Below, in pieces: positions 52,880 through 63,030 of a stretch of 64,000 nt of DNA (positions are counted from its first letter, which is position 1; each line of letters begins with the position of its first letter). This DNA comes from Saprospiraceae bacterium. Its GTDB lineage: Bacteria > Bacteroidota > Bacteroidia > Chitinophagales > Saprospiraceae. The stretch lies in NCBI GenBank assembly GCA_016711125.1, contig JADJTQ010000007.1:1-64000 (forward strand), given 5' to 3'. The position numbers were made by a program, and so were the translations under genes. The notes under the pieces are model-generated. The model saw only the letters and a list, made by a program, of their open reading frames with translations. It was not told the origin of the DNA and did not search any database.

Positions 52880-53641
52880 GTGATCAGCTGGATTCTTATG
52901 GTTCGTTATTTAAGGGCTTACGGGCGAATTTCTATTTTTATAGTCACTATGTCTCTTGGGATAGCCTATATAGTATTGGCTTCATTGGTGGCGGGTAAAA
53001 ACCTCCAGCGAAGCATGAGAATTCGCAGAGCATGGATAAGATTTATCATCCCGATCATGGGTTTGGAAATCATCAATCGGTCTGTACCTCCACCTGGCGT
53101 GTTTCTTTTTGTGAGTAACCATCGTTCATTTATTGATCCGGTTGTCATCTTAAATTATATCTACGCGCTACCGTTGGCAAAAGCAGAGGTTGGTTCATAT
53201 CCGCTTATTGGATATGGTGCCAGGATGACTGGTGTCCTTTACGTTGTCAGAGAAAGTGTGGATAGTAGGTTAGATGCCAGGCAGGCCATTGCCAATACCT
53301 TACTGGAAGGCTGGAGTGTTTTGATCTATCCTGAAGGTACCACTGAAATAACGATTACGAGCGGACCTTTCAAGAAGGGTTCGTTTGAAATTGCCTCGGT
53401 GATCAATATACCCGTAGTGCCCGCCGCTATCGAGTTTGCCGATCCGGCCGATCATTGGAAGGAAAAGAGCCTTTTAAAGCAATATGTTGGACAATTTGGT
53501 AAGCGGAAATCTATCTGTCGAATCGAATTTGGTGATCCCATCTACTCAGAAGATCCTGATGAGTTGATGGAAAATACACAAAAGTGGATCGACACCCAAC
53601 TACTGAGTTTTCGTCAGGAATTCAATCAAGGTACAACTTGA
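52880..53641 (+). CDS. 1-acyl-glycerol-3-phosphate acyltransferase-like protein
   Basis: Intact membrane acyltransferase of about 253 residues from GTG 52880, or 247 from ATG 52898, which I prefer weakly. It has an N-terminal hydrophobic stretch (ISIFIVTMSLGIAYIVLASL) and the PlsC core: SNHRSFIDP with H81 and D86 of H-x4-D, and YPEGTTEITI, the second catalytic block. It transfers acyl chains to lysophosphatidic acid or a related alcohol in phospholipid synthesis. Its stop is 20 bp from the convergent bifunctional nuclease gene. Confidence 0.88.
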   Translation: MISWILMVRYLRAYGRISIFIVTMSLGIAYIVLASLVAGKNLQRSMRIRRAWIRFIIPIMGLEIINRSVPPPGVFLFVSNHRSFIDPVVILNYIYALPLAKAEVGSYPLIGYGARMTGVLYVVRESVDSRLDARQAIANTLLEGWSVLIYPEGTTEITITSGPFKKGSFEIASVINIPVVPAAIEFADPADHWKEKSLLKQYVGQFGKRKSICRIEFGDPIYSEDPDELMENTQKWIDTQLLSFRQEFNQGTT

Positions 53642-53661
53642 TTAAATGGCTGGATTGAGTA

Positions 53662-54266
53662 TTACGATCCCAGGGTACGTTTATTGATTTCGTCACGTAT
53701 GCGAGCTGCTTTTTCATAGTTCTCTTCACCAAGAACCTCATCCAGCATCGTTTTCAATGCATCAATCGAATAACTCGAAAGTGGGCCTGATTTTTTCGAC
53801 ATCAGGTTGGTCTGATACACCCAATGATTTTTTCTGAAGGAACCTCTTCCTGACTGTCATCTAGTATCACCCCAGCGGTTTCGAGTATGAATTCGTAAGT
53901 GTATACCGGGCAGTTAAACCGCACTGCCATGGCAAGGGCATCTGAAGTACGAGAATCTATCTCAATGATCTCTCCTTTGCGAAGACAAACAAGTTTTGCA
54001 TAGAAGATACCGTCAAGCAGATCATTGATAATCACTTCTTTCAAATCCACACCAAATGTATCCAGTGCATTTTTAAAAAGGTCGTGAGTTAGTGGTCTGT
54101 TTGGGGTCATTCTTTCCATCGCAACTGCAATGGCCTGAGCTTCAAACGCTCCTATGACAATGGGCAAACGTCGTGAACCATCCTGTTCTCCTAATACCAC
54201 AGCATAATTGTGCGACTGGCTCACGCTGTGCGACAAAGCAACAATATCGAGTGGTATTTTCCTCAT
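53662..54266 (-). CDS. Bifunctional nuclease-domain protein with UvrB/C motif, frameshifted
   Basis: DUF151-type bifunctional nuclease: MRKIPLDIVALSHSVSQSHN, LPIVIGAFEAQAIAVAMERM, RPLTHDLFKNALDTFG and IEIDSRTSDALAMAVRFNCP. The frame ends at 53802 (IRPT) but the text continues in another frame: YSIDALKTMLDEVLGEENYE and KAARIRDEINKR, a UvrB/UvrC-like interaction motif, with stop TAA at 53662. The exact break, near 53790-53830, is not resolved. The domain pair BFN plus UVR is usual for Bacteroidota proteins encoded next to etfAB. It is on the minus strand, 77 bp after etfA. Nuclease activity is known for plant and archaeal relatives; its role in bacteria is unsettled. Confidence 0.85.
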
Positions 54267-54343
54267 TTTATTAAAACGTTCGCTTCAAAATACTGATGCA
54301 GCGAAAGTAATATAAATTATACTAAAGGCCCCAATGTTTCCCG

Positions 54344-55305
54344 CTATTTTGCCTTCGCCTTAAATTTTCGTACTGCTTCTGTCAGCTTGGGTACGACCTC
54401 AAATAAATCTCCGATTACACCATAATCGGCAGCTTTGAAAAATGGAGCTTCTGCATCTTTATTGATGACAACTATTGTTTTGGAGTTGTTTACACCACCA
54501 AGATGCTGGATCGCTCCGGAGATACCAATGGCCAGATAAAGCTTGGGCCGGATAGCTACTCCCGTCTGGCCGACGTGTTCATGATGTGGTCTCCAACCCG
54601 AGTCAGCCACCGGTCTGCTGCATGCTGTTGCCGCGCCAAGTTCTTTGGCCAGCTCTTCCAAGATACCCCAGTTTTCAGGTCCCCAAATCCTCTGCCACCG
54701 GAAACTACCAAGTCAGCTTCGGGAAGTGGTACCACATTATCTTGTTTTGGCATCACTGTGACTTTGATACGTGATGCTGGCTCTGTAACTATACTATTTT
54801 CGATTTCCGCTTGAACACCTGTCTTTGCTGGGGGAATACTGTTGCCCAGTACGCTGATTACTTTCTTTGTAGAGGTTATTTTAAGATGACCTACTGCTTT
54901 TCCAGAGTACACTGACTTGCTTACTATGAAGCCATCATTCAGAATCGGAAACGAATTTACGGCCGAAACCAAACCTGCCTGCAATTTAATGGCCAACCGG
55001 CCCGCCATCGCTTTGCCTTGGGCGGAATGACTTAATATCACCATATCGGCATTCAACTGCCCGGCAACCTGGGCGACAACTGAGGCATACACCTGGTCAT
55101 CGAAAAAATGAATAGTAAGGTCAATGTTTTTAACGACCGAGGCTCCATAAAAACCTAATTCCGAGGCGTTTGAAGGGTTGCCGGTGGTCACGGCGACACA
55201 TGTGGTATTTAAGAGATCAGCAGTTTTCTTTGCAAAAGTAACTGCTTCAAAGGCTGACTTTTTACAAAGTCCTCCGTTATTTTCGGCATAAACTAAAACA
55301 GGCAT
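54344..55305 (-). CDS. etfA: Electron transfer flavoprotein subunit alpha, frameshifted
   Basis: Start at ATG 55305 (MPVLVYAENNGGLCKKSA); upstream codons overlap etfB and are not used. The alpha FAD-binding region reads ADLVVSGGRGFG, then the frame fails. Adding one G to TTTGGGGACC at about 54682 gives GPENWGILEELA and AKELGAATACSRPVADSGWR, HEHVGQTG and VKPKLYLAIGISGAIQHLGG-like text, the classical EtfA FAD site. With that correction the length is about 320 residues, normal for the family. With EtfB it accepts electrons from acyl-CoA dehydrogenases. It follows etfB by 10 bp and is almost certainly in the same operon. Confidence 0.93.
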
Positions 55306-55315
55306 AAATTCGGGT

Positions 55316-56055
55316 TTAAATGACTTTGGCTTCTTCGTGAAGGAGGCGAACGAGCTCATCCATATTTTCGGGATCAATCATGATACAAGAGGATCTTGTA
55401 ACCGGAGTCTCATACTTGACTACCTCGATCATGGTCCCAACCGCAACCGGCGGTAGTACTTGGAGGGGTTTGGATTTTGCCATCATAATTCCCCGCATAT
55501 TGGGAATCCTTTGCTCGGCAAGACCTTTTGAGGCACTAACTACCATCGGAGTAGCGAGTTCAACTTTTTCTTCAATACCACCCATGTCCCGTATGAGGAT
55601 GGCTTGATTTCCTTCAATATTCATTGAAATAGCATACGAGATAAATGGGAGTTCAAGCAATTCACCAAGCATTGCGCCTACTTCAGAATTGTTGTACTCA
55701 ATGGTCTCTTTTCCCGTGAAGATTATGTCATAATCTTCACCCTTTACAGCATTTGCTATTTGGTTAGCTACATCGTAGGAATCAATAGCTTCTTTGTCAA
55801 TCCTAATTGCAGCGTCAGCTCCAATAGCCAAACCCTTACGGATGATCGTATCATTTGCGGCGGTACCAACATGAACAATGGTTACCGTACCACCCACTTT
55901 TCTTTAATTTCCAAAGCCTTGACCAGAGCATACCATTCATCATAAGGATTCATGATATATTGCACTCCTTCACTATTAAAAACGGTGTCCCCATCTTTAA
56001 AGGAGATTTTGGCGGTTGTGTCGGGTGTTTTACTTATGCAAACTAAAAGTTTCAT
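55316..56055 (-). CDS. etfB: Electron transfer flavoprotein subunit beta, frameshifted
   Basis: Start at ATG 56055 (MKLLVCISKTPDTTAKISF), with a -7 promoter element 28 bp upstream. YIMNPYDEWYALVKALEIKE is followed by a frame break: one A is missing in GAAAAGTGGG at about 55902, and adding it gives EKVGGTVTIVHVG. Then DIIFTGKETIEYNNSEVGAM and LGELLELPFISYAISM show the AMP-binding region. Length about 246, normal. It forms the heterodimer with EtfA, carrying one FAD and AMP, and feeds electrons from beta-oxidation to the quinone pool. Operon order etfB-etfA-nuclease. Confidence 0.94.
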
Positions 56056-56082
56056 AATTTCACTTAGTAATGATAATCGCGG

Positions 56083-56090
56083 CAAAGATA
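56083..56090 (-). promoter_or_regulatory. -7 element of the etfBA promoter
   Basis: TATCTTTG on the minus strand matches the Bacteroidota -7 consensus TAnnTTTG exactly, about 28 bp before the etfB start. No convincing TTTG lies at the expected -33 position, so the promoter is only partly supported. Confidence 0.6.
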
Positions 56091-56200
56091 GCAAGTATCA
56101 AATACAGATTAAAATTTAAATAGCATTCTAAATATGTGATGTTATACTTATTTTAACTATCTAATATATAATGGATTAAGATTGACTTAAAGTCAATGCT

Positions 56201-56524
56201 ATGAATAAAATAAGCTTACTGACCCAATATTTACAAGAATCACCAGATGATCCGTTCCTGCATTTTGCACTCGCAAAAGAATACGAGAACCTGGATCAAA
56301 TAGATCTTGCTACTGATAAGTATGAGTATCTGATGAGGGTTCATGAGAGCTATGTGGGGACATATTACCACGCAGGCAAGATCTTTGAGAAAAAAACCAA
56401 GTGGTTGGAAGCAATGTCCTGCTATGAGAAGGGGATTGCGATTGCCCGAAAGGCTGGAGATAGACACAGTGCGGCTGAACTGAACGAGGCAAAGGAACAG
56501 TTGCAAGATTCACTGGAAGGTTAG
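56201..56524 (+). CDS. Small TPR protein
   Basis: 107 residues, intact, no signal peptide. It begins ISLLTQYLQESPDDPFLHFA and has at least two tetratricopeptide helices (LAKEYENLDQIDLATDKYEY, GTYYHAGKIFEKKTKWLEAM, SCYEKGIAIARKAGD). TPR proteins mediate protein contacts; no partner can be named. Its stop codon overlaps the end of convergent dapF by four bases once dapF is corrected. Confidence 0.85.
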   Translation: MNKISLLTQYLQESPDDPFLHFALAKEYENLDQIDLATDKYEYLMRVHESYVGTYYHAGKIFEKKTKWLEAMSCYEKGIAIARKAGDRHSAAELNEAKEQLQDSLEG

Positions 56525-57302
56525 ACGTCGATCACGCCACTAAAAACAGGGTTGGCCGGACCACAAAGCCAAATTTCAGAAAATCGGTTGTCTTTATGTT
56601 TAAAGCGCACACTGAGTTCTCCACCTTTGGTTTTGATTTTCGTAGGCCACTTTCTATTTGATGCTTGACGGCGTGCGCAAGAGCGGCCGCAGTTACACCG
56701 GTTCCACAACTCAAAGTTTCGTCTTCGACGCCCCGTTCATAGGTGTTTACCTCAATCCCTTCTGCTAATTCTTCGACAAAATTTACGTTAATTCCGTCTT
56801 CCCGAAATTGGCTTGAATACCTGATCGCACGTCCAGATTGCACAATATCCAGGTCACTCAGATCTTCTACAAAAGTCACGTAATGGGGAGACCCTGTATT
56901 CAGCACAAAATACCCTTTTCCTTGCTCTACGTTTTCAAGATCTTTCATTTTGAGATCAATCCATTGTGGTGAACGGACGATCGCTTCGTGAATGCCATCA
57001 GCTGCCCCAAAGGTAACCGCTTCAGCACACCTGCCAAGCAAATGCATACAAGCCACAGCACATCTGGACCCATTACCGCATAGGGATCCTTCCAGACCAT
57101 CTGCATTGAAGTACAACATTTCGAAGTTTTGCTTTTTGGAAGGTTGGAGCAGAATCAGCCCATCAGCACCAATTCCAAACTTCCGGTCGCATAGCCGGCG
57201 AATAAGTGCATGATCCGAGGTCTTGAGATATTGCCGTTCAAATTGATCGATGATTACAAAATCATTACCGGTACCTTGGTATTTGTAAAAAGGTATTTTC
57301 AT
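56521..57302 (-). CDS. dapF: Diaminopimelate epimerase, frameshifted
   Basis: PLP-independent epimerase converting LL- to meso-diaminopimelate for lysine and peptidoglycan. It begins IPFYKYQGTGNDFVIID; the two catalytic cysteines are C75 in NADGLEGSLCGNGSRC and C199 in ETLSCGTGV. The long frame goes wrong after IESGLRK at about 56645: adding one A to CGAAAATCAA gives RKIKTKGGELSVRFKH and the normal end GPANPVFSGVIDV at 56521. Length about 260, right for the family. It follows the small membrane protein gene by 6 bp, with the promoter upstream of both. Confidence 0.95.
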
Positions 57303-57308
57303 TAGACG

Positions 57309-57488
57309 TTACTCGCTTTGATGTTCAATCGGTTCACCCTCTGTTAGATTGTCGATTTGACACGATCTGAATAACATGAGACCCAACATAAATACGATTA
57401 AAGCCAAGCCCATCAATGATGTTTTCCAACCCCAGATATTGCCCAGGTACTCATCTTTTTGTTCAGGTATGACTTTGTACTTTCCCAT
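57309..57488 (-). CDS. Small single-pass membrane protein of 59 residues
   Basis: Frame from ATG 57488 to TAA 57309. One hydrophobic stretch (SLMGLALIVFMLGLMLF) lies between a charged N-terminus (MGKYKVIPEQKDEYLG) and an acidic tail ending EGEPIEHQSE. No family recognised. Evidence that it is real: a very good promoter upstream (57512-57542) whose spacing fits this start, and tight linkage to dapF, which starts 6 bp after its stop. It may be an accessory inner-membrane protein; that is inference. Confidence 0.7.
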   Translation of the reverse strand: MGKYKVIPEQKDEYLGNIWGWKTSLMGLALIVFMLGLMLFRSCQIDNLTEGEPIEHQSE

Positions 57489-57511
57489 TTCGCTTGATAT
57501 CTTCCATTGGG

Positions 57512-57542
57512 CAAAGGTAATTTATACGGACTGATTAACAAA
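57512..57542 (-). promoter_or_regulatory. Bacteroidota promoter of the small membrane protein-dapF operon
   Basis: On the minus strand TTTG (57542-57539), a 19-base spacer and TACCTTTG (57519-57512), a full match to TTTG-N19-TAnnTTTG. The -7 element ends 23 bp before the ATG at 57488. Confidence 0.85.
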
Positions 57543-57711
57543 CAGAAGAAGCAACAGGTTGTGTGTTTGACAGCTAACTTTCACTCTGGCATTGTCATTG
57601 CTCTAGCAGACATATGTTTTGGTCGCTATTTTTGCGTTAAATACTCATATCTTGATGAAGTCTATGACAATCTCTTTATATTCAAGGTACGACACACTAA
57701 ATAACTAGCTT

Positions 57712-59135
57712 ATGAAAAACGTCGCTTTGCTGATCTTTGTATCCATGCTTAGTTCACTCATGACCGTTGGTTTATTCAAGTTTTTTGATGCACCTGAAAA
57801 AATTATTATACGTGAACCAGTACATGTGCAAAGAACTAGTGGGACAGTGGCCGATGAGCTTTTTAGTGGCGGACGGCAACGCAGTTTCATTGCATCAACA
57901 CCGACCGATTTTGTGACAGCAGCCAGCCACGCAACCCCGGCAGTCGTATTTATCAAAACTCTGCATGCAAATAAGAAGGGATATTGGAACTATAAGTATA
58001 CCGCTTCTTCTGGAAGCGGTGTGATCGTCTCACCTGATGGGTATGTTATCACCAATCACCACGTGGTCAGTGATGGTTCCGAAATTCATCTGACATTGGA
58101 TGATAAAAGAGAATACGAAGCGGAATTGATCGGTAGTGATCCATCGACAGACATAGCGTTGCTAAAGATTGCAGCAACTGACCTTCCATTTATCGAATTT
58201 GGAAATTCTGATTCAGTGCAAATTGGAGAATGGGTCATTGCGATCGGCAATCCCTTTCGATTGGAATCGACCGTAACCGCAGGTATTGTCAGTGCTAAAG
58301 GGCGTAATATTAGCATTCTCGAAAATGAATCAAGCGTCGAGTCTTTTATTCAAACGGATGCTGTAGTCAATCAAGGCAATAGTGGCGGTGCATTGGTGAA
58401 TACCAATGGTGAGCTTATCGGAATCAACGCAGCGATCATTACTCAATCAGGCAAGTATGAAGGATACTCATTTGCGATTCCCTCCAATCTTGCTCAAAAG
58501 GTAATCAGTGATTTAAAGGAATTTGGTGAAATCAGGCGAGGTCTTCTCGGAGTCAGTATAAAAAACATGACCGATGAGCTTGCTAAAAGCTTAGCATGGA
58601 TGAGGTGTACGGTGTTTTTGTCGATTATGTAAATCCCAATAGTGCTGCGCGTGATGCCGGATTGCAAAGTGGTGATGTTATCATCAGCCTCAATGGTACG
58701 GCAACGGGTACATTTCCGGAATTACAAGAAATGATTGCTCGAAACCGACCCGGAGATGAGCTCAGCATTGTATACCTGCGAAAAGGAATTAAGCACTCAT
58801 CAACGGTCATATTGCAACAGAAGGTTATTCGCAAACTGGATCCCATGATGGTCGAAATTGGATTTGAATTGAAAGATCTTAATGAGACCGAAGTAGCAAA
58901 ATTTGGCAAAGCAGGTGCGAAGGTGAATAGCATATACCGGGATAGCAAAATCGAAGAAACTAATATGGAGCTCGATTTTATTATTACATCGGTCAATGGT
59001 GCTAAGGTGACCAATGTTAACGAAACCTTGCAAACGATCAAAGATGCAAATGTTGAAGTTGTCGAATTAGGTGGTTTTTATCCGCAGTTCGAAGGAGAGT
59101 ATTTTTATGCCTTCAGCATTACTGGTCCGGAGTAG
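57712..59135 (+). CDS. htrA: Trypsin-like serine protease with PDZ domain (HtrA/DegP-like), frameshifted
   Basis: Signal or anchor segment VALLIFVSMLSSLMTVGLF, then a protease domain with the catalytic triad: H117 in TNHHVVSDG, D147 in STDIALLKI and S224 in QGNSGGAL. The frame breaks at about 58600; one added G near TTAGCATGG gives MDEVYGVFVDYVNPNSAARD, the start of the PDZ domain, which continues AGLQSGDVIISLNGT. A second partial PDZ-like region ends EGEYFYAFSITGPE. The order protease-PDZ-PDZ is that of periplasmic HtrA/DegP quality-control proteases, which degrade misfolded envelope proteins. It is transcribed away from the dapF promoter. Confidence 0.93.
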
Positions 59136-59590
59136 GCATTTTTAATAGTTATCATACTTAATACTTTGTGTACTTTTTGGTTTGATCCAAAGTACTGCCA
59201 AAAGCTCAAGGATGTAAGGTCTAAACCTAAAAGAGGAGGCAAAGCCGGAATTCTAAAAACTCGCCTTGATGGTTCCATCTTGCGCCTTAGTTCCAGGGTC
59301 ATATCGAGACTTAATGTGCTGCGGTAGAAGACTCATACAGTTTAGAATTCTTACGGTTTTCTACTCCTGTTTCTTAACGGTTTATCCCTTAAGGCCGATC
59401 ACGAGACCTTTTGTCAAAGGTCTTAGTAAAGTCGTTGCTTTGGCCTCTGGCTCCTTGATAATCAATGGTTTGGATTTTAATTAAGGCATCCAAAATACCT
59501 ATAGTTGTAATTAATAGCACAAGGAAGTTCAATATCACATAATTATTACTTTTCTTCAGCCCATAAACACGCGAACCATTGATACTACGA
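59136..59590. other. Intergenic, no gene seen
   Basis: Apart from the hairpin at 59170-59195 nothing protein-like was recognised in this 455-bp stretch between htrA and the threonine aldolase remnant. The short frames on both strands lack starts, signals or families. Confidence 0.45.
59170..59195. other. Imperfect hairpin downstream of htrA
   Basis: GTACTTT at 59170 and AAAGTAC at 59189 pair, with GG/CC continuing after a two-T bulge. No T run follows, so it is not a standard terminator. Confidence 0.45.
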
Positions 59591-60392
59591 TTACAATTTA
59601 GCGATGACTTCCATAGTATGCTCGATCATATTGTCAGTGAGGTCGAGGTGGGTCACAAAACGGACCGCATGACTGCCCATGGCAACTACCTAATCTTCCC
59701 CCCATTACTTTTCGAAATCTGCGAGCTTGAGTAATTTTTTCATTTGAACCAATGAGCAATGAACCAACCGGTGCTCCCAGTCCCTTTGAAAGACAGATAG
59801 ATAAAGTATCAAACGTTGTTCCCCACCTAATTGCTTCATCACCTGTTTCGACAAGTACATTGAATAATCTTGCCCCATCCAGGTGGTAACTTAAATTTTT
59901 CATCTGACAAATGCCTTGGATGGATCGGGCTTCCTCCAGTGTATAATAGGTGCCCCCTCCTTTGTTGCAGCTATTTTCAATGGAAACTAAGCTGGTTTTA
60001 GGCAACCAATCGAACACAGGTTTAATCGCAGCTAAGACCTGTTCGGAGTTCATTTTGCCGTAAACGCCTTTCACCAGTGAAATGGAGCACCGGGCATTAT
60101 GTGCATAACCTCCGGTTTCAAATTGGTAGATATGCGCATTTTCTTCACAGATGACTTCTTCGAGTGGTTGCAAATGTATCTGAAGTGCAATTTGGTTAGT
60201 CATCGTCCCGGATGGGCAGAATAATGCCGCCTCATGCCCAAACATCTTTGCCGCCTTTTCCTGCAAGGCATTGATGGTCGGATCTTCACCAAAAACATCA
60301 TCGCCGACCCGAGCTGACATCATGGCTTCAAGCATTTCGGGTGTCGGCCGGGTCACTGTATCGCTCAAAAGATTAGCCTCGATTATGGACAT
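59591..60392 (-). pseudogene. Low-specificity L-threonine aldolase with an internal deletion
   Basis: The N-terminal two thirds is a typical PLP-dependent threonine aldolase: NLLSDTVTRPTPEMLEAMMS, VGDDVFGEDPTINALQEKAA, LSYHLDGARLFN, and the PLP lysine in ICLSKGLGAPVGS. The frame then reads RFRKVMGGRLGS, where relatives continue about 90 residues to the C-terminal domain. The C-terminal end is present (VVAMGSHAVRFVTHLDLTDN) in another frame up to the TAA at 59591, so about 270 bp seem deleted at 59690-59710 together with a frame change. This is too large for a homopolymer error; the enzyme would be inactive unless the assembly collapsed here. Confidence 0.8.
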
Positions 60393-60629
60393 AGACGCTG
60401 ATTAATATTGAATTGAAGGATCGAAGTTGCAACTTTTCGACCATTTTCATCTTCAAAAGAGAGCCCATTGCAAGGAGATTGATATATCGTAGGGTGTCGT
60501 TTATCTTTTCAGGTTTCTCAATGAAAATTTAGAGTTTACCTTGCCCACCGAAAGTGCATTATCTCAATGGTACAATTCAAAAACATTTTTAAAGCATACG
60601 ATACAGGTTCTGCTCGATTGACTTTTTAA

Positions 60630-60864
60630 GAGCTGGGTATAGTGCAAGGGTGATATCATTCTGGAAAGGCTAGAAGATGTACTTTCTATACGGGAAAGAG
60701 ATGTGATTTTTAAGGGCGACACGACCTTTGTGGAAATCGAGGTTGGAGATCAGAAATATGAAAGGAAGCAGGTGAAACTGGGGCTCTCAAGTGGCATCAG
60801 AATTCAGGTGTTGGATGGATTGGAAGAATCGACGAGGGGCAAAGTAGAGAAAAAGATACTCTAA
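60630..60864 (+). pseudogene. Remnant of an RND efflux periplasmic adaptor (HlyD/MacA-like) C-terminus
   Basis: Reading GDIILERLEDVLSIRERDVI, then FKGDTTFVEIEVGDQKYERK, QVKLGLSSGIRIQVLDGL and a stop TAA at 60862-60864 gives the C-terminal barrel/membrane-proximal part of MacA-like adaptor proteins. One frame change precedes it (LRAGYSA). No start codon or N-terminal lipoyl/hairpin part is present. It is a truncated leftover ending 75 bp before lepA; no partner permease is found. Confidence 0.7.
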
Positions 60865-60926
60865 TTCCCAGCATCACTGCATTTTCGGAAAACTACAATC
60901 AGAATCTGAAATCAGCAATCTTCATG

Positions 60927-60934
60927 TATCTTTG
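60927..60934 (+). promoter_or_regulatory. -7 element of the lepA promoter
   Basis: TATCTTTG matches the Bacteroidota -7 consensus TAnnTTTG exactly and ends five bases before the lepA ATG. No clear TTTG is at the -33 position. If used, transcription would start very close to the ATG, giving an almost leaderless message. Confidence 0.55.
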
Positions 60935-60939
60935 CGGCC

Positions 60940-62738
60940 ATGCGGAATATTAGAAATTTTTGTGTAATTGCTCATATTGATCACGGAAAGAGCACGTTGT
61001 CAGATCGTCTTCTGGAATATACTAAAGCGGTGACGGAGCGACAACTTCAGGCTCAGACTTTAGATGATATGGACCTGGAACGAGAAAGAGGGATCACGAT
61101 CAAGAGCCACGCCATCCAACTATATTATCCGCATACCGATGGGCAGGAATACACTTTCAACCTGATCGATACTCCCGGACATGTCGATTTTTCGTACGAA
61201 GTTTCCAGGTCGATAGCCGCTTGCGAAGGGGCTCTCTTGCTGGTCGACGCTACCCTGGGCATCCAGGCTCAAACCATATCTAATCTCTATCTGGCGATCG
61301 GACATGACCTGGAGATCATACCGATCATGAATAAGATCGACATGGAGAGCGCCATGATCGATGAGGTTTCTGAACAGATTATTGATTTGATCGGTTGTCG
61401 TAAAGATGAAATTCTTCTGGCAAGCGGTAAAACGGGGCAAGGTGTTGCTGAAATTCTTGCAGCCATCGTTGATCGAATACCTCCACCGAAGGGAGACGTG
61501 ACTGCTCCTTTGCAGGCATTGATTTTTGACTCGATATTTAATCCTTTCAGAGGTGTGATTGTGTACTTTCGAATCATGAACGGCACCCTCAGAAAGGGTG
61601 ATAAAGTACGATTTGTCAACACTCAGAAGGAGTATGAAGCCGACGAGGTTGGTATACTGCGATTCATTCAGGTTCCGGTCGACGAGCTCTCTGCAGGCAA
61701 CGTGGGATACATTATCACTGGCATCAAAGTTTCGAAAGAAATCAAAGTAGGTGATACGATCACCCACGTAGAGCGGCCCTGTGTAGAAGCTATTCGCGGT
61801 TTTGAAGATGTGAAGCCCATGGTATTTGCTGGCATCTATCCCATTGAAAATGAAGATTTTGAAGACTTAAGGGACAGTCTGGAGAAACTCCAACTTAATG
61901 ATGCTTCGTTGGTTTATGAACCCGAGTCGTCCACGGCCCTTGGCTTTGGATTTCGCTGTGGGTTTTTAGGTATGTTACACCTTGAGATTATTCAGGAGCG
62001 TCTTTCCAGGGAGTTTGATCAGGAGGTAATCACAACGATACCCAACGTATCATACGTGGCCTATATGAAAAAGAATCCGAACGAACCGGTGGTCATGAAC
62101 ACCCCAAATGACCTGCCTGACGTGACAGTAATTGACCGTATAGAAGAACCCTATATCGAATCTCAGATCATCACAAAACCCGAATACATTGGCACGATCA
62201 TGAAGCTCTGTATGGAGAAAAGGGGGTGATGACCAAACAAACATACCTGACGACCGAACGAGTAGAACTAACCTTTGAACTGCCCTTGGCAGAGATTGTT
62301 TTTGATTTTTATGACCGTTTAAAATCGCTAACCCGTGGTTATGCTAGTTTTGATTATGCACCTAAGGATTATCGGGCGTCTGATTTGGTCAAACTGGATA
62401 TCTTATTAAATGGAGATCCTGTCGATGCACTTTCAGCATTGGTGCACCGTGACAAAGCAGCAGCTTTCGGCCGCCAGATTTGTAAAAAATTAAAAGATCT
62501 ATTGCCACGACAACAATTCGTGATTGCGATTCAAGCAGCAATAGGAGCTAAAGTGGTCTCCAGAGAAACTATTTCTGCTATGCGAAAAGATGTGACTGCC
62601 AAGTGTTATGGAGGTGACATTACCCGAAAGCGTAAACTCCTCGAAAAACAGAAAAAAGGCAAGAAGAAAATGCGCCAAATCGGCAATGTAGAAGTGCCTC
62701 AAAAAGCATTTTTAGAAGTGTTGAAATTGACCGAATAA
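60940..62738 (+). CDS. lepA: Elongation factor 4 (LepA), frameshifted
   Basis: Ribosomal back-translocase GTPase. N-terminal P-loop VIAHIDHGKSTLSDRLL, then DDMDLERERGITIKS (switch I), VDTPGHVDFSYEVSRS-type DTPGH and IMNKID. The frame is lost at 62229 in AAAAGGGGGTGATG; one further G gives RRGV-MTKQTYLTTERVELTF, the normal course. The last 170 residues include SLTRGYASFDYAPKDYR and the C-terminal domain to QKAFLEVLKLTE. Total length about 598, correct for LepA. Conserved housekeeping gene, so the shift is best seen as a read error. Confidence 0.97.
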
Positions 62739-62831
62739 ATAGTTCTCCACGGGGTCATGACCCCTGTATCCTGTCCGGAAAATTTGTCTGCGAAAATCCT
62801 CATAAGGTCGTGATTCTCTCGAAGTATCAGT

Positions 62832-63010
62832 CATGGGAGCTGGAATCCAAAACTGCGATCCAGGAGCGGACGAGGATAAAAGTATTGGATCTAAAAATGG
62901 CGTACTTTCCAGACCAGACTTTATTGTCCGATCCTGGAACGAACGGGTTTCACGCATATTGAAACTCGAATCCCTTCGGGCTTCAAGATCCCAAAGTCAC
63001 GATCCCTGGA
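62832..63010. repeat. Diverged copy of the 11.9-kb GATCCTGGAGCG repeat
   Basis: GATCCAGGAGCGGACGAGGA at 62859, TCCGATCCTGGAACGAACGG near 62931 and GAATCCCTTCGGGCTTCAAG near 62969 match the units at 11860-12235 with about 80-90 percent identity by eye over the conserved pieces. Like the first site it fills a gap between convergent genes. Confidence 0.8.
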
Positions 63011-63030
63011 GTGCCTCCTATACATAAATA

